The translations under genes and the position numbers were made by a program. The notes under the pieces were generated by a model. It was not told the DNA's origin. It was given only the letters and a program-made list of their open reading frames with translations, and searched no databases. DNA of 64,000 nt from Pacificimonas sp963710205 (GTDB taxonomy: Bacteria > Pseudomonadota > Alphaproteobacteria > Sphingomonadales > Sphingomonadaceae). The stretch spans positions 62,001 to 126,000 of the forward strand of contig CAVPZG010000005.1 of assembly GCA_963710205.1 (NCBI GenBank), read 5' to 3'. Shown piece by piece: positions 47,456 to 56,097 of this stretch (the stretch's first letter is position 1; every line of letters begins with the position of its first letter).

Positions 47456-47638
47456 CTAGCTGCGATTCATCACATCCTGCGATGTGTCGGATGTCGTCGT
47501 CCACATATTGACGAGGCTGCTGCCAAACGATTCGAAACTTGCAATTGCCCCGACCGCGATCAGCGCGGCAAGGAGACCATATTCGATAGCTGTGGCGCCA
47601 TCTTCATCGCGGCGAACGCGCTTCAGCAATTTGAGCAT
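47456..47638 (-). CDS. Second Flp/Fap-type pilin
   Basis: A 60-residue Flp prepilin, MLKLLKRVRRDEDG then ATAIEYGLLAALIAVGAI. The C-terminus is more polar than in the first pilin (TTTSDTSQDV). It has its own terminator and about 100 bases of promoter space shared with the divergent mutT, so it can be expressed independently of the first copy. The pair probably arose by duplication. Confidence 0.93.
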   Translation of the reverse strand: MLKLLKRVRRDEDGATAIEYGLLAALIAVGAIASFESFGSSLVNMWTTTSDTSQDVMNRS

Positions 47639-47746
47639 GGGGACCCCCGAAACATCGACTCATGTTAAAGACAGCCCCGTAATTAGAATAGATTTGTTAA
47701 GAAAAACTGGACCCGCGCGGTGCCCCGCATGTTAACCATTCCGCCC

Positions 47747-48148
47747 ATGAACAATATCAAACTGGTAAGCGCGGCGGCGCTGGTCGATCGCGACGGGCGC
47801 GTGCTGCTGGCGGAGCGCCCAAGGGGCAAGCATCTGGCGGGGACCTGGGAGTTTCCGGGCGGGAAGGTCGAGCCGGGCGAGACTCCGGAAGCGGCGCTGA
47901 TTCGCGAGCTGAAAGAGGAACTGGGCGTCGATACGCAGGAAAGCTGCCTGGCCCCGGCGGGCTTTGCCAGCCATGGCTATGGCGAATTCCACCTGATCCT
48001 CCTGCTCTATGTCTGCCGCAAATGGCAGGGGCGACCCGAAGGACGCGAGGGGCAGGGGCTGAAATGGGTGCGGGTGCCGCAGATGTTTTCCATCGATATG
48101 CCGCCTGCCGACAGGCCGCTGATCGGTCTGCTGGACGGGCTGATCTGA
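47747..48148 (+). CDS. mutT: NUDIX hydrolase, MutT type (8-oxo-dGTP diphosphatase)
   Basis: A 133-residue MutT-like enzyme that cleans oxidised nucleotides. The Nudix box reads GGKVEPGETPEAALIRELKEEL, shown here only in part as REL and EELG, within WEFPGGKVEPGE. The N-terminus AAALVDRDGRVLLAERP is typical of MutT rather than other Nudix enzymes. Other in-frame starts at 47720 (GTG) and 47732 (ATG) cannot be excluded. Confidence 0.88.
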   Translation: MNNIKLVSAAALVDRDGRVLLAERPRGKHLAGTWEFPGGKVEPGETPEAALIRELKEELGVDTQESCLAPAGFASHGYGEFHLILLLYVCRKWQGRPEGREGQGLKWVRVPQMFSIDMPPADRPLIGLLDGLI

Positions 48149-48181
48149 GGCCTGCGCTTCGCTTCAAAGACCGATTGAAAC

Positions 48182-48976
48182 TTACACACCCCGCCCGGTC
48201 ATGAAGACCAGTTCCAGTTCAGCCGGGATGCGGCCATCCGGGTCGGAAAGGCGGGAAACCGCGTCCGACAGGATGCGGACCGTCCCGCGCGCCAGTGGTT
48301 TCCGCCCGCGGGTTTCAAGGATGTTACTTTCGCCCATGCCGCGCACGTCGCGCAGCATCGATGCCGGACTGCCGTAACGCACGGTGCGGGTCTGGGTGTC
48401 GACGACAGGGTTTGCAAATCCGGCCCGCTGCAGGAGGGCCGGGGCTTCGCGGGCGTCGATCATGGGATGGATGCGTGCCGCCGCCCCGCCGCCCGCGCCC
48501 AGTTCCGCCTCTATCATCGCGTGGCGGACGCCCGCCAGAGAGGCACCCCCAACGAAACCGGCCAGGAAAACGCCGCCTGGCCTTAGCGCGCGCCGGATCT
48601 GAACGAGCGCGCCCGGGAGATCGTTGACGGTTGAGAGCGAAACGGCCGACAGGATCAGGTCAAAGCTGCTGTCCGCGAAGGGCAGCCGATCCTCGTCACA
48701 GACGACGCCCTTTCGCCCGTGCGCGCGCGCGAAGCGGATGGCGGTATCGGTGAAGATGACATGATCGCCCGGAATCAGGGTTCCGGCCGTTCCGTCATGC
48801 GCGCCGAGATCGAGTATGCGCGGCCAGCGTCGTTCGAAACTGGCGGCACGGGCCGCGAGTTCCTCGGCGATGGCGGCCTTCAGAAAATTGAATTCGCCAA
48901 ATCGGGATGCGGCCCGGTTGCGGGCAATCTGCCGCGCGCGGCGGTCGAAGGGTTCGATGCGGCTCTGGTCGGACAT
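48182..48976 (-). CDS. SAM-dependent methyltransferase (BioC/NDUFAF5-like)
   Basis: A 264-residue class I methyltransferase-fold protein. The SAM motif I is RILDLGAHDGTAG, and a later LPFADSSFDLILSAVSLSTV corresponds to motifs II-III. The N-terminal FDRRARQIARNRAASR resembles alphaproteobacterial relatives of BioC and the complex-I assembly factor NDUFAF5 (an arginine hydroxylase). The exact substrate is unknown. It is divergent from comF with 47 bases between the starts, an arrangement common in alphaproteobacteria. Confidence 0.85.
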   Translation of the reverse strand: MSDQSRIEPFDRRARQIARNRAASRFGEFNFLKAAIAEELAARAASFERRWPRILDLGAHDGTAGTLIPGDHVIFTDTAIRFARAHGRKGVVCDEDRLPFADSSFDLILSAVSLSTVNDLPGALVQIRRALRPGGVFLAGFVGGASLAGVRHAMIEAELGAGGGAAARIHPMIDAREAPALLQRAGFANPVVDTQTRTVRYGSPASMLRDVRGMGESNILETRGRKPLARGTVRILSDAVSRLSDPDGRIPAELELVFMTGRGV

Positions 48977-49023
48977 GCGGGCGATATAGACGCTGCGCGG
49001 AAAATCCGTAGGGGGGTGTGGCC

Positions 49024-49749
49024 ATGCGTGCCCTCGCCGCCTCTCTTGCAACCAGCGCGCTCGACCTGATCCTGCCGCCGCGCTGTCCTGGCTGCCGCAC
49101 CATCGTCGATGAGGACGGGCGGTTCTGCGGCGACTGCTGGACGGAACTGGCGTTCATTACCGATCCCATGTGCGCGACCTGCGGCCTGCCCTTTGAGACG
49201 GATGCGGGCGCGGGTAGCGTCTGCGGCGAATGCGCGGGCGCGAAGAGGCCCTACGACCGGGCGCGGTCGGCACTGCGTTATCAGGGGACTGCGGTTCCCG
49301 TGCTCCTGGGTTTCAAGCACGGCGCGCGCACGCATCTGGCGAAGCTGATGGCGGCGCAGATGGCGCGGCATCTGCCGGCATCGGGCGCGGACCTGATCGT
49401 ACCTGTGCCGCTCGATCGGCGGCGGCTGGCGAAGCGGGGCTATAACCAGGCCGGCCTGCTGGCGCGGGCGCTTTCGAAGCATGGCGGGATCGCGGTGGGG
49501 ATCGACACGCTGATCCGGGTGAAGCCGACGCAGTCCACGGCGGGCGTCAGCCGGGCGGGCCGCTTTCGCGCCGCCAAGGGTGCGTTCAGGGTCAATCGTG
49601 CATTGCCTGAACAGGCGCGTGTCGTGCTGGTCGATGACGTGATGACGACCGGGGCGACCGTCGAATCGGCGGCGCGCGCGTTAAAGAAGGCGGGCGCGGC
49701 GCGTGTCGATGTGCTAGTCTATGCCCGGGCCATGAAATCGGACATATGA
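49024..49749 (+). CDS. ComF family protein (phosphoribosyltransferase fold)
   Basis: A 241-residue ComF-like protein. Two zinc-finger-like cysteine pairs (RCPGCRTI, FCGDCW and later CATCG, CGECAG) precede a PRTase domain with the PRPP-binding motif VVLVDDVMTTGATVESAA. ComF is needed for DNA uptake in naturally competent bacteria; here the role is not shown. ATG 49024 is preferred over a GTG two codons earlier. Confidence 0.9.
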   Translation: MRALAASLATSALDLILPPRCPGCRTIVDEDGRFCGDCWTELAFITDPMCATCGLPFETDAGAGSVCGECAGAKRPYDRARSALRYQGTAVPVLLGFKHGARTHLAKLMAAQMARHLPASGADLIVPVPLDRRRLAKRGYNQAGLLARALSKHGGIAVGIDTLIRVKPTQSTAGVSRAGRFRAAKGAFRVNRALPEQARVVLVDDVMTTGATVESAARALKKAGAARVDVLVYARAMKSDI

Positions 49750-49779
49750 TGTCCACCGAAGAAGAAGCAGGAAATCGCC

Positions 49780-50037
49780 GTGCCTAAAATTGATATCTAC
49801 ACGAAATTCCTTTGTCCCTATTGCAGCCGCGCCAAGGCACTGCTGGAAAAGAAGGGCGTCGATTTTACCGAGATCGACATCTCCATGGGCGGTGCGAAGC
49901 GGCAGCAGATGCTGGAACGGTCCGGCGGCCGTTCGACGGTGCCGCAGATTTTTATCGGCGACACGCATGTGGGGGGATCGGACGATCTGAATGCGCTGGA
50001 AGAGGCGGGTAAACTGGATGCCTTGCTTGGCGTCTGA
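49780..50037 (+). CDS. grxC: Glutaredoxin 3
   Basis: An 85-residue dithiol glutaredoxin reducing disulfides with glutathione. The active site CPYC is at residues 12-15; the glutathione-binding TVPQIFIG and GGSDDLNALE are conserved. It starts at a GTG with AGGAAA upstream, 30 bases after comF, and runs with the next genes on the same strand. Confidence 0.95.
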   Translation: MPKIDIYTKFLCPYCSRAKALLEKKGVDFTEIDISMGGAKRQQMLERSGGRSTVPQIFIGDTHVGGSDDLNALEEAGKLDALLGV

Positions 50038-50142
50038 AGCTTTCGCTGAACCGTCCCGGTCTTCGGGTCCGGCCGCGCGTGGGAATGTCCGGGCGGCTGG
50101 CAGGTCAGGGGGCGGGCGGCGTCGCAGCTTCTGGAGAGGCAG

Positions 50143-50961
50143 ATGACCCGCATTGGTGTCGTGCAGATGACCAGCGGGATCGATCCCGCCGCCAACGCGG
50201 CCACATTGACGTCTGCCATTGCCGATCTGGCGGGGCAGGGCGCGGAGATTGTCTTCACGCCTGAAATGAGCGGATGTCTGGATAAGGACCGCGCGCGGCT
50301 GTTTGAAACCGTGCGCGGCGAGCATGACGACGTCGCGCTGGCCGCCGTACGGGACGCTGCGAAGGCGCACGGCGTCTGGGTGCAGCTGGGGTCATTGGCA
50401 ATTCGCAACAAGGGCGCGGAAAAGCTGGTGAACCGGGCCTTTCTGATCGACGCGCAAGGCGGCATCGCCGCGCGCTATGACAAGATGCACCTGTTCGACG
50501 TCGATCTGGGCGGGGGTGAACGCTATGGCGAGTCGCGGAGTTTCGAGGCGGGCGGATATGCCGTCGTCCACGACACGCCCGCAGGGCGGCTGGGCATGTC
50601 CATCTGTTATGACATCCGCTTTCCGCGCCTGTACGACGCGTTGAGCACGGCGGGCGCGGACCTGATTTCCATCCCCGCCGCCTTTACCCAGCCGACGGGC
50701 GCGGCGCACTGGCATCTGCTTGCGCGGGCGCGGGCGGTCGAGAACAGCGCCTTTGTCATTGCCGCCGCGCAGACGGCCAGGCACGAGGATGGCCGCGCCA
50801 CCTATGGTCATAGCCTGGTGGTCGACCCCTGGGGTGACGTGCTGCTGGACATGGGGACCGAGCCGGGCCGTGCGGTTTGCGACATCGATCTGTCCCGCAT
50901 CGCGGATGTGCGGAAACGCCTGCCCGCGCGCGATCATCGCAGGCCCATCGCCGCGATATGA
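50143..50961 (+). CDS. Carbon-nitrogen hydrolase (nitrilase family, Nit1/Nit2-like)
   Basis: A 272-residue amidohydrolase. The catalytic triad is Glu41 (FTPEMSG), Lys114 (YDKMHLFD) and Cys155 (SICYDIRFP). It closely resembles bacterial Nit proteins that hydrolyse deaminated glutathione or omega-amides, which fits its place after a glutaredoxin gene. The stop overlaps the DUF1178 start by four bases; this gene pair is common in alphaproteobacteria. Confidence 0.92.
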   Translation: MTRIGVVQMTSGIDPAANAATLTSAIADLAGQGAEIVFTPEMSGCLDKDRARLFETVRGEHDDVALAAVRDAAKAHGVWVQLGSLAIRNKGAEKLVNRAFLIDAQGGIAARYDKMHLFDVDLGGGERYGESRSFEAGGYAVVHDTPAGRLGMSICYDIRFPRLYDALSTAGADLISIPAAFTQPTGAAHWHLLARARAVENSAFVIAAAQTARHEDGRATYGHSLVVDPWGDVLLDMGTEPGRAVCDIDLSRIADVRKRLPARDHRRPIAAI

Positions 50962-51422
50962 TCGTCTTTGATATCAGATGCGAGCACGACCATGTGTTCG
51001 AGGCATGGTTCGACGGCGCGGATGCCTTTCACGACCAGCGCGACCGCGGTCTTGTGACATGCCCTTATTGCGATAGCGGCAGGGTGGAGCGGGTGCCGAG
51101 CGCGCTCGCCATCGGCGGCAAGGCGGGCGGCCCTGACGAACGGCAGGTTGCGACGACTGCTGGCGGCGCACAGCCCGGCTTTGATCCCGCCAAGGTGAAG
51201 GCCATGCTGGGCGAGCTGGCCAAGGCGCAGGCGGACGCGCTGGCGAAAAGCGATTATGTCGGCGGGAAGTTCGCGGACGAGGCCCGGTCGATGCACTATG
51301 GCGAGCAGGCGGCGCGGCCGATTTACGGCGAAACAAGACCCGCGGAAGCGAAGGCCCTGCGCGAAGAGGGCGTGCCCGCCATGCCGCTGCTGTTTCCCGT
51401 CAAACCGAAATCCGACGCTTGA
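50958..51422 (+). CDS. DUF1178 family protein
   Basis: A 154-residue protein of unknown function. It starts MIVFDIRCEHDHVFEAWF and has one zinc-ribbon-like pair (TCPYCDSG) after an earlier cysteine at RCEHDH. The second half has YVGGKFADEARSMHYGE and a conserved GVPAMPLLFP end. The ATG overlaps the nitrilase stop (ATGA), which decides the start. Confidence 0.9.
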   Translation: MIVFDIRCEHDHVFEAWFDGADAFHDQRDRGLVTCPYCDSGRVERVPSALAIGGKAGGPDERQVATTAGGAQPGFDPAKVKAMLGELAKAQADALAKSDYVGGKFADEARSMHYGEQAARPIYGETRPAEAKALREEGVPAMPLLFPVKPKSDA

Positions 51423-51456
51423 CGTGCGGCCCCGCGCGCGGTGAGTGAGGGCAGGC

Positions 51457-51533
51457 GCGCCCGTAGCTCAGTAGGATAGAGCACCAGATTCCTAATCTGG
51501 GGGTCACAGGTTCGAATCCTGTCGGGCGCACCA
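51457..51533 (+). tRNA. tRNA-Arg (anticodon CCT)
   Basis: A full 77-base cloverleaf. The acceptor arms are GCGCCCG and CGGGCGC, the anticodon stem is CCAGA/TCTGG with the loop TTCCTAA (anticodon CCT), and the T arm is ACAGG-TTCGAAT-CCTGT. CCA is encoded at the end. It reads AGG codons. TTTT begins right after it, and the facing permease gene ends 11 bases beyond. Confidence 0.97.
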
Positions 51534-51544
51534 TTTTCAGCTTC

Positions 51545-53983
51545 CTATTCGTACCTAAGCGCGCGGGCCGGTTCCGCACGTGCAACGCGCCAGGTCTGGC
51601 CAAAGATCGTGACGGCGGCGATGACGAGGGCGAGGAGGGTTGCGCCGATGAAGAAGAGCGGGGACAGCGCCACGCGGTCGTCGAAACCGTTCAGCCATTT
51701 CGACATGGCGAGCCAGGCCAGCGGCCAGGCGATGAGGTTCGCAAGAAGAACGGGACGCAGGAACTGGCCGATCAGCAGCTGCATGATCTCCCTTGTCGAG
51801 GCGCCGAGCGTTTTCCTTATGCCGATCTCCTTCACGCGCCGCGCGGTGTCGAAACTGGCGAGGCCGTAGAGGCCGATACAGCCGATGACAACGGCCAGTA
51901 CCGCGCCGATGGTGAAGAGGCGTGAGCGGTCGGCATCCTGCTTGTAGAAGGCGTCGTAGAGATTCTGGTCGACGGTCTTGCCCTGAAAGGGAATTTCAGG
52001 GGCAATGCTTTTCCAGGCCGCCTCCATATCGGCAAGGACGGCCTGCGGATCGCGGTCCTGAAAGCGGAGCGCCGCCATTGGACCGCCTATGTTCGATGAC
52101 TGGTAGTAATAGAGCATGGGACGCAGCGCTTCGCGCGGGCTGCGGAACCGCATGTCGTCGACGACGCCGACGACCCTGTGATCGACCTCGTCCGCGACCC
52201 TGATGATCTGGCCAATGGCCGCTTCGGGTGTGGGAAAGCCCAGATCGCGCGCGCCCGTGCGACTGATGATGACGTTGTAGGTCGCCTTCTTCATGTCCTC
52301 CCACTCGACATTCGCGGTGTCGTCGAGGGCGAAGTCGTCGCCGAAATCCCGCCCCGCGATGATCCTTGCGCCATATGTGCTGAAATAGTCCGGGCCGGTG
52401 CTGACCCATGTCAGCGAAGGCTGGGGGCCGGTTGCGCCGGGACGCGACATGCTGGTCGAATTGGTCTGCCAGGTGCTGCCGGGGGCATCGCCGCTCTGCG
52501 TCACCGCAGTCACGCCGTCTATCGCCCGGAGTGCCGCGAGAAGCTCGTTCCGGCGCGGGTCCTCGCGTCCGAGCTCGACGAATGACTGCACGAGCGCCAT
52601 GCCCTGCCGCTGGAAGCCAAGATCGGCCTGTTTCAGATGCGCCGTCTGCGCGAACAGCACCACCGTGCCGATCATGAAGGCGATGGCGATGGAGAATTGC
52701 AGCACCACCAGCGCGCGGCGCAGCCGCTGGCCGGCGCGCCCGCCGCCGGGAGCGCGCGCGGACGCGAGAACCGCAGCAGGGCGGAAACCCGACAGGATGA
52801 AGGCGGGGTAGAGGCCGGCGAGCAGCCCCACGACCAGGACCATCAGGACGAGAGGTGGAAGAATGGATTCCGGTCCCCAGTAGCTGATCGCAAGTTCGCT
52901 GCCACCGAGACTGTTGACGAAGGGCAGCGCGAGTTCGGCCAGCGCGAGGCCGATAAGCGCGGCGACGGCGACGGTGGTGACGGACTCCGCGACGAACTGG
53001 CGAATGAGTGACTGGCGCGTCCCGCCCACCACCTTGCGGACCGCCACTTCGCGCGCGCGCAGGCCGGCCCGCGCCGTCGCCAGATTCACATAGTTGACGA
53101 TGGCGACAAGGAGCGTGAGCAGGCCGACGAGACCGAGCGTCGTGACGACCGTGCGGTCGGCGTCGGACATCAGATTCACGTCATGCAGCGGGAGCGGAGT
53201 CATCGACATATAGTCCGACATGCCGGGTCCCTGGTCCGCCAGACTGCGCCTGTCGATGAAGGCGGGCAGCTTTGCCGCAAGATCGGCCGCAGCCGCGCGG
53301 TTTGGCAGGCGCAGGAAGGTGTTGAGGGTCTGGCTGCCCCAATTGTCGAAATTCTCGTCGGCGTAGCGTTCCGGCACGAACGGTACGAAGATCTGACTGT
53401 CGAAGGTCGTGTTGAGCGGCAGGTCTTCGAGGATCGCGCCGATGCGGAAATTATAGGGCTCGTTGTCGATGACCAGCGTCATTTCCGCCCCCATTGCGGG
53501 GCGGGCGGCGAAATATTTGTCCGCCATCCGCCGTGTGATGACAATCGTATCGGGGTCGAGAATGGCGGTCTTCGGGTCACCCTCAGCGGCGGGCCAGGGA
53601 AAAAGGTCGAAATATTCAGGGTCGATCACGGCGATGTCTTCGCCGGTTGCGAGATCGCCCTGCCTGACTGCGACGCCCTTTATCTTGTAGCGGGCGCCCT
53701 CCAGTCCGCTGAAGTCGGCTTTCATCTGGTCAATCAAATTGCCCATCGTTTCCAGAAACGGCGTCTCCGGGATGCCCGGCAGCCGATAGGTCGTCGCCAT
53801 CACATAGACATTTTCCGAGCCCGGCAGATGGCGGTCATAACCGCGCTCGTTCTGGACGAAGAGATAGAGAACGAGGAACACCGCCACCCCGAGCGCGAGG
53901 CCGCCAATGGAGAGTATCGCGTGCAGCTTGTGCCGGGTGAGCGAACGGTAAAGCGTCAGGAGGGCGGTGGAAGTCATGAGCAT
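51545..53983 (-). CDS. ABC transporter permease, MacB/FtsX type, two-part
   Basis: An 812-residue permease. An N-terminal membrane segment (AILSIGGLALGVAVFLVLYLF), a large periplasmic MacB-PCD domain and an FtsX block with three membrane segments (about 285-430) are followed by a second set (AVLAVVIGCIGLYGLASF and onward). The arrangement resembles paired FtsX permeases exporting lipopeptides, macrolides or similar. ATG 53983 has AAGGGA five bases before it; 53977 is a second choice. The ATPase and adaptor genes lie directly upstream on the same strand. Confidence 0.9.
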   Translation of the reverse strand: MLMTSTALLTLYRSLTRHKLHAILSIGGLALGVAVFLVLYLFVQNERGYDRHLPGSENVYVMATTYRLPGIPETPFLETMGNLIDQMKADFSGLEGARYKIKGVAVRQGDLATGEDIAVIDPEYFDLFPWPAAEGDPKTAILDPDTIVITRRMADKYFAARPAMGAEMTLVIDNEPYNFRIGAILEDLPLNTTFDSQIFVPFVPERYADENFDNWGSQTLNTFLRLPNRAAAADLAAKLPAFIDRRSLADQGPGMSDYMSMTPLPLHDVNLMSDADRTVVTTLGLVGLLTLLVAIVNYVNLATARAGLRAREVAVRKVVGGTRQSLIRQFVAESVTTVAVAALIGLALAELALPFVNSLGGSELAISYWGPESILPPLVLMVLVVGLLAGLYPAFILSGFRPAAVLASARAPGGGRAGQRLRRALVVLQFSIAIAFMIGTVVLFAQTAHLKQADLGFQRQGMALVQSFVELGREDPRRNELLAALRAIDGVTAVTQSGDAPGSTWQTNSTSMSRPGATGPQPSLTWVSTGPDYFSTYGARIIAGRDFGDDFALDDTANVEWEDMKKATYNVIISRTGARDLGFPTPEAAIGQIIRVADEVDHRVVGVVDDMRFRSPREALRPMLYYYQSSNIGGPMAALRFQDRDPQAVLADMEAAWKSIAPEIPFQGKTVDQNLYDAFYKQDADRSRLFTIGAVLAVVIGCIGLYGLASFDTARRVKEIGIRKTLGASTREIMQLLIGQFLRPVLLANLIAWPLAWLAMSKWLNGFDDRVALSPLFFIGATLLALVIAAVTIFGQTWRVARAEPARALRYE

Positions 53984-53992
53984 GCTGTCCCT

Positions 53993-54673
53993 TCAGGCGG
54001 CGCGGCGGGCGGAAGTGAGGATGCGGCCATCGACCATGGAGACGGTGCGCTTGGCGATGTCGGCATGGGCGGGCGAATGCGTGACCATGACGATGGTCGC
54101 GCCGTCCGCATTGAGTTCGGACAGGATGTCCATCACCTGCGCGCCGTTTTCGGTGTCGAGATTGCCGGTGGGTTCGTCGGCAAGAATGAGTTTCGGTTCA
54201 CCAACGATGGCGCGCGCGATGGCGGCGCGCTGCTGCTGACCGCCGCTGAGCTGATGGGGATGGTGACGCTTGCGGTGGGCCACGCCGACACGGTCCATTG
54301 CCGCGTCCACGCGTGCGCGCTTTTCCTTTGCGGGCAAATCTCGATAGGCGAGGCCGAGCGCGACATTCTCGCCGATGGTAAGGTCGTCGATCAGATTGAA
54401 GCTTTGGAAGACGAAGCCCAGCCGGTCACGGCGCAGCCTTGCCAGCTGCTGTTCGGCAGTCGTGCTGATATCCGTCCCCTCGAACAGGTAACGGCCCCCG
54501 CTGGGGCGGTCGATGGTGCCGAGGACGTTGAGCAGGGTGGACTTGCCGCAGCCGGAGGGACCCATGATGGCGACAAATTCGCCCGCGTCGACCCTGAGGT
54601 CGATGTCCATGAGCGCGGTCGTCTCGACCTCGTCGGAACGGTAGAGGCGGCTGACATTTTCGAGCTGGATCAT
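53993..54673 (-). CDS. ABC transporter ATPase (MacB/LolD class)
   Basis: A 226-residue ATPase. It has Walker A GPSGCGKST, Q-loop VFQSFNLIDDLT, signature LSGGQQQRAAIARA and Walker B LILADEPTGNLD, the last typical of the MacB/LolD class. The ATG at 54673 lies ten bases after the adaptor stop, and the stop lies nine bases before the permease start, so all three are one operon. Confidence 0.95.
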   Translation of the reverse strand: MIQLENVSRLYRSDEVETTALMDIDLRVDAGEFVAIMGPSGCGKSTLLNVLGTIDRPSGGRYLFEGTDISTTAEQQLARLRRDRLGFVFQSFNLIDDLTIGENVALGLAYRDLPAKEKRARVDAAMDRVGVAHRKRHHPHQLSGGQQQRAAIARAIVGEPKLILADEPTGNLDTENGAQVMDILSELNADGATIVMVTHSPAHADIAKRTVSMVDGRILTSARRAA

Positions 54674-54683
54674 TTGGGTTTCC

Positions 54684-55970
54684 CTAGTTGAGAATGAGCG
54701 TGTCAAAATCGGCGTAATCGCCGATGGCGGAAGTGACGATCCGGTCGCCCGCGGCAAGCCCGGCGGTGATTTCGACCTGTTCCGGATTGCGGCGGCCCGT
54801 GGCGATGGTGCGGCGCCGCGCGCGATCTTCGCTGTCCATGACGAAGACGCTGGTGCCGCCGCCATCGAGCCAGCCGCCCGACGGCGCGACGAGCGCGGGA
54901 CGGTCGGCGCCCAGCACCAGCCGGACATCGACGGTCTGGCCGCGGTTAAGTTTCGCGGGCGGCGCATCCTTGAAACCGAGCTCCACGCGAAACTGGCCGT
55001 CCGTCACCTGCGGGAGGACCTTGATGACCGTCACCTGGATCGTTTCGCCGCCGATGGAGGCGCGCGCGGGAAGGCCGGTTTCGACGCGGCCCAGATAGAA
55101 TTGATCGACATCGGCGGTCAGTTTCCAGCTGCCCTCGCTGTCGATCTGACCGACGGGATCGCCGGGGCTGAGCGTCTGGCCGGGTTGCAGGGTGAACGCG
55201 GTGAGACGGCCCGAAACGGGCGCGCGGATGGTGAGCGCATCAAGGCTGCGGCGGACCATGGCGAGACTGCGGCCGAGCTGCGCCTCCGTCTGTCCAATGC
55301 GCGCGGACTGACTGGCAAGGACGTTCCGTTCCCTGCCGCGCGACTGTTCCAGCGCCCGCACCCTCTCGCGGCGGAAGGCGACCTCGGCGGCGACCGGATC
55401 AATGGCGGCCTGGTTGACGATGTTGCGTTCAAACAGGAAGGATTTGGCCTGATAATCCTCCTCCGCCTTCAGAAGCGCGTTGCGCGCCTCGGCAAGGTCG
55501 TTGTCGCCTTCGAAGCGGCTGCGCTGGACGGCGAGGCGCTGGCCGCTGACGCTGCCAAGCTGACCGGCGATATCGGCGGACCGGGAGGCGACGTCGAGTT
55601 CCAGCGACGGATTGGTCAGCCGGACCAAGGCGACGCCTTTCGTTACGAGCTGACCGTCACTGGCGATCAGCTCCTCCACCTGCCCGCCCGCGACGGAGGC
55701 GATGAAGGTCGTGGAAAGTGGCGCGACTTTCGCCCTTAACGGTACATAATCCTGAAACGGCGCCCGGACGATCTCGCCCGTGCGGATGGCGGCTGAGTCG
55801 ACCGTCAGCGAACCCGACGCGGGAACAAGGCGGTAGATCATGATGGCCGCCACTATGAGGGCCAGGCCAAGGCCGACCCGGATCGCCAGCGTTCGCCTGT
55901 GTCGCCCTGGCGTTTCGATACGGCGGTCCATGCCCGCGCCGGTGGTGCTGATCCTGCTCGTTTCTGTCAT
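54684..55970 (-). CDS. HlyD/RND-type periplasmic adaptor of the ABC efflux system
   Basis: A 428-residue membrane-fusion protein. One N-terminal transmembrane segment (VGLGLALIVAAIMIY) is followed by the split lipoyl/biotinyl region (GGQVEELIASDGQLV and RAPVSGRLTAFTLQPGQTL), a long helical hairpin with coiled coil (about 130-240) and beta-barrel domains. It is first in the operon adaptor-ATPase-permease and divergent from the response regulator, with TGTCCG-type half-sites near both starts. Confidence 0.92.
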   Translation of the reverse strand: MTETSRISTTGAGMDRRIETPGRHRRTLAIRVGLGLALIVAAIMIYRLVPASGSLTVDSAAIRTGEIVRAPFQDYVPLRAKVAPLSTTFIASVAGGQVEELIASDGQLVTKGVALVRLTNPSLELDVASRSADIAGQLGSVSGQRLAVQRSRFEGDNDLAEARNALLKAEEDYQAKSFLFERNIVNQAAIDPVAAEVAFRRERVRALEQSRGRERNVLASQSARIGQTEAQLGRSLAMVRRSLDALTIRAPVSGRLTAFTLQPGQTLSPGDPVGQIDSEGSWKLTADVDQFYLGRVETGLPARASIGGETIQVTVIKVLPQVTDGQFRVELGFKDAPPAKLNRGQTVDVRLVLGADRPALVAPSGGWLDGGGTSVFVMDSEDRARRRTIATGRRNPEQVEITAGLAAGDRIVTSAIGDYADFDTLILN

Positions 55971-55971
55971 G

Positions 55972-56087
55972 CGGACAGTATATATCAGCTGATAATGCTG
56001 GCCTTACCCTTTGAAGAGAAAGCGATAATCACACGTCCTTTGCAAGCCGGTGTCCGCTCCCGTAGGCAGGTGTCCGAATTCGAACAC
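55972..56087. promoter_or_regulatory. Divergent control region with repeated TGTCCG half-sites
   Basis: GGTGTCCG occurs at 56049-56056 and again at 56069-56076, 20 bases apart (about two helical turns). The second copy is part of the near-perfect palindrome GTGTCCGAATTCGAACAC (56070-56087), 11 bases before the regulator ATG. The reverse half-site CGGACA is at 55972-55977, next to the adaptor ATG. ATCAGCTGAT (55984-55993) is a separate perfect palindrome. I infer that the NtrC-like regulator binds here and controls both directions. Confidence 0.55.
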
Positions 56088-56097
56088 AGGTAGATTC

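Noticed and set aside
55971..56097. Sigma-54 promoter (GG-N10-GC) for the efflux or regulator genes
   Set aside because: No sequence close to TGGCAC-N5-TTGC was found in the gap on either strand, in line with the regulator lacking GAFTGA.
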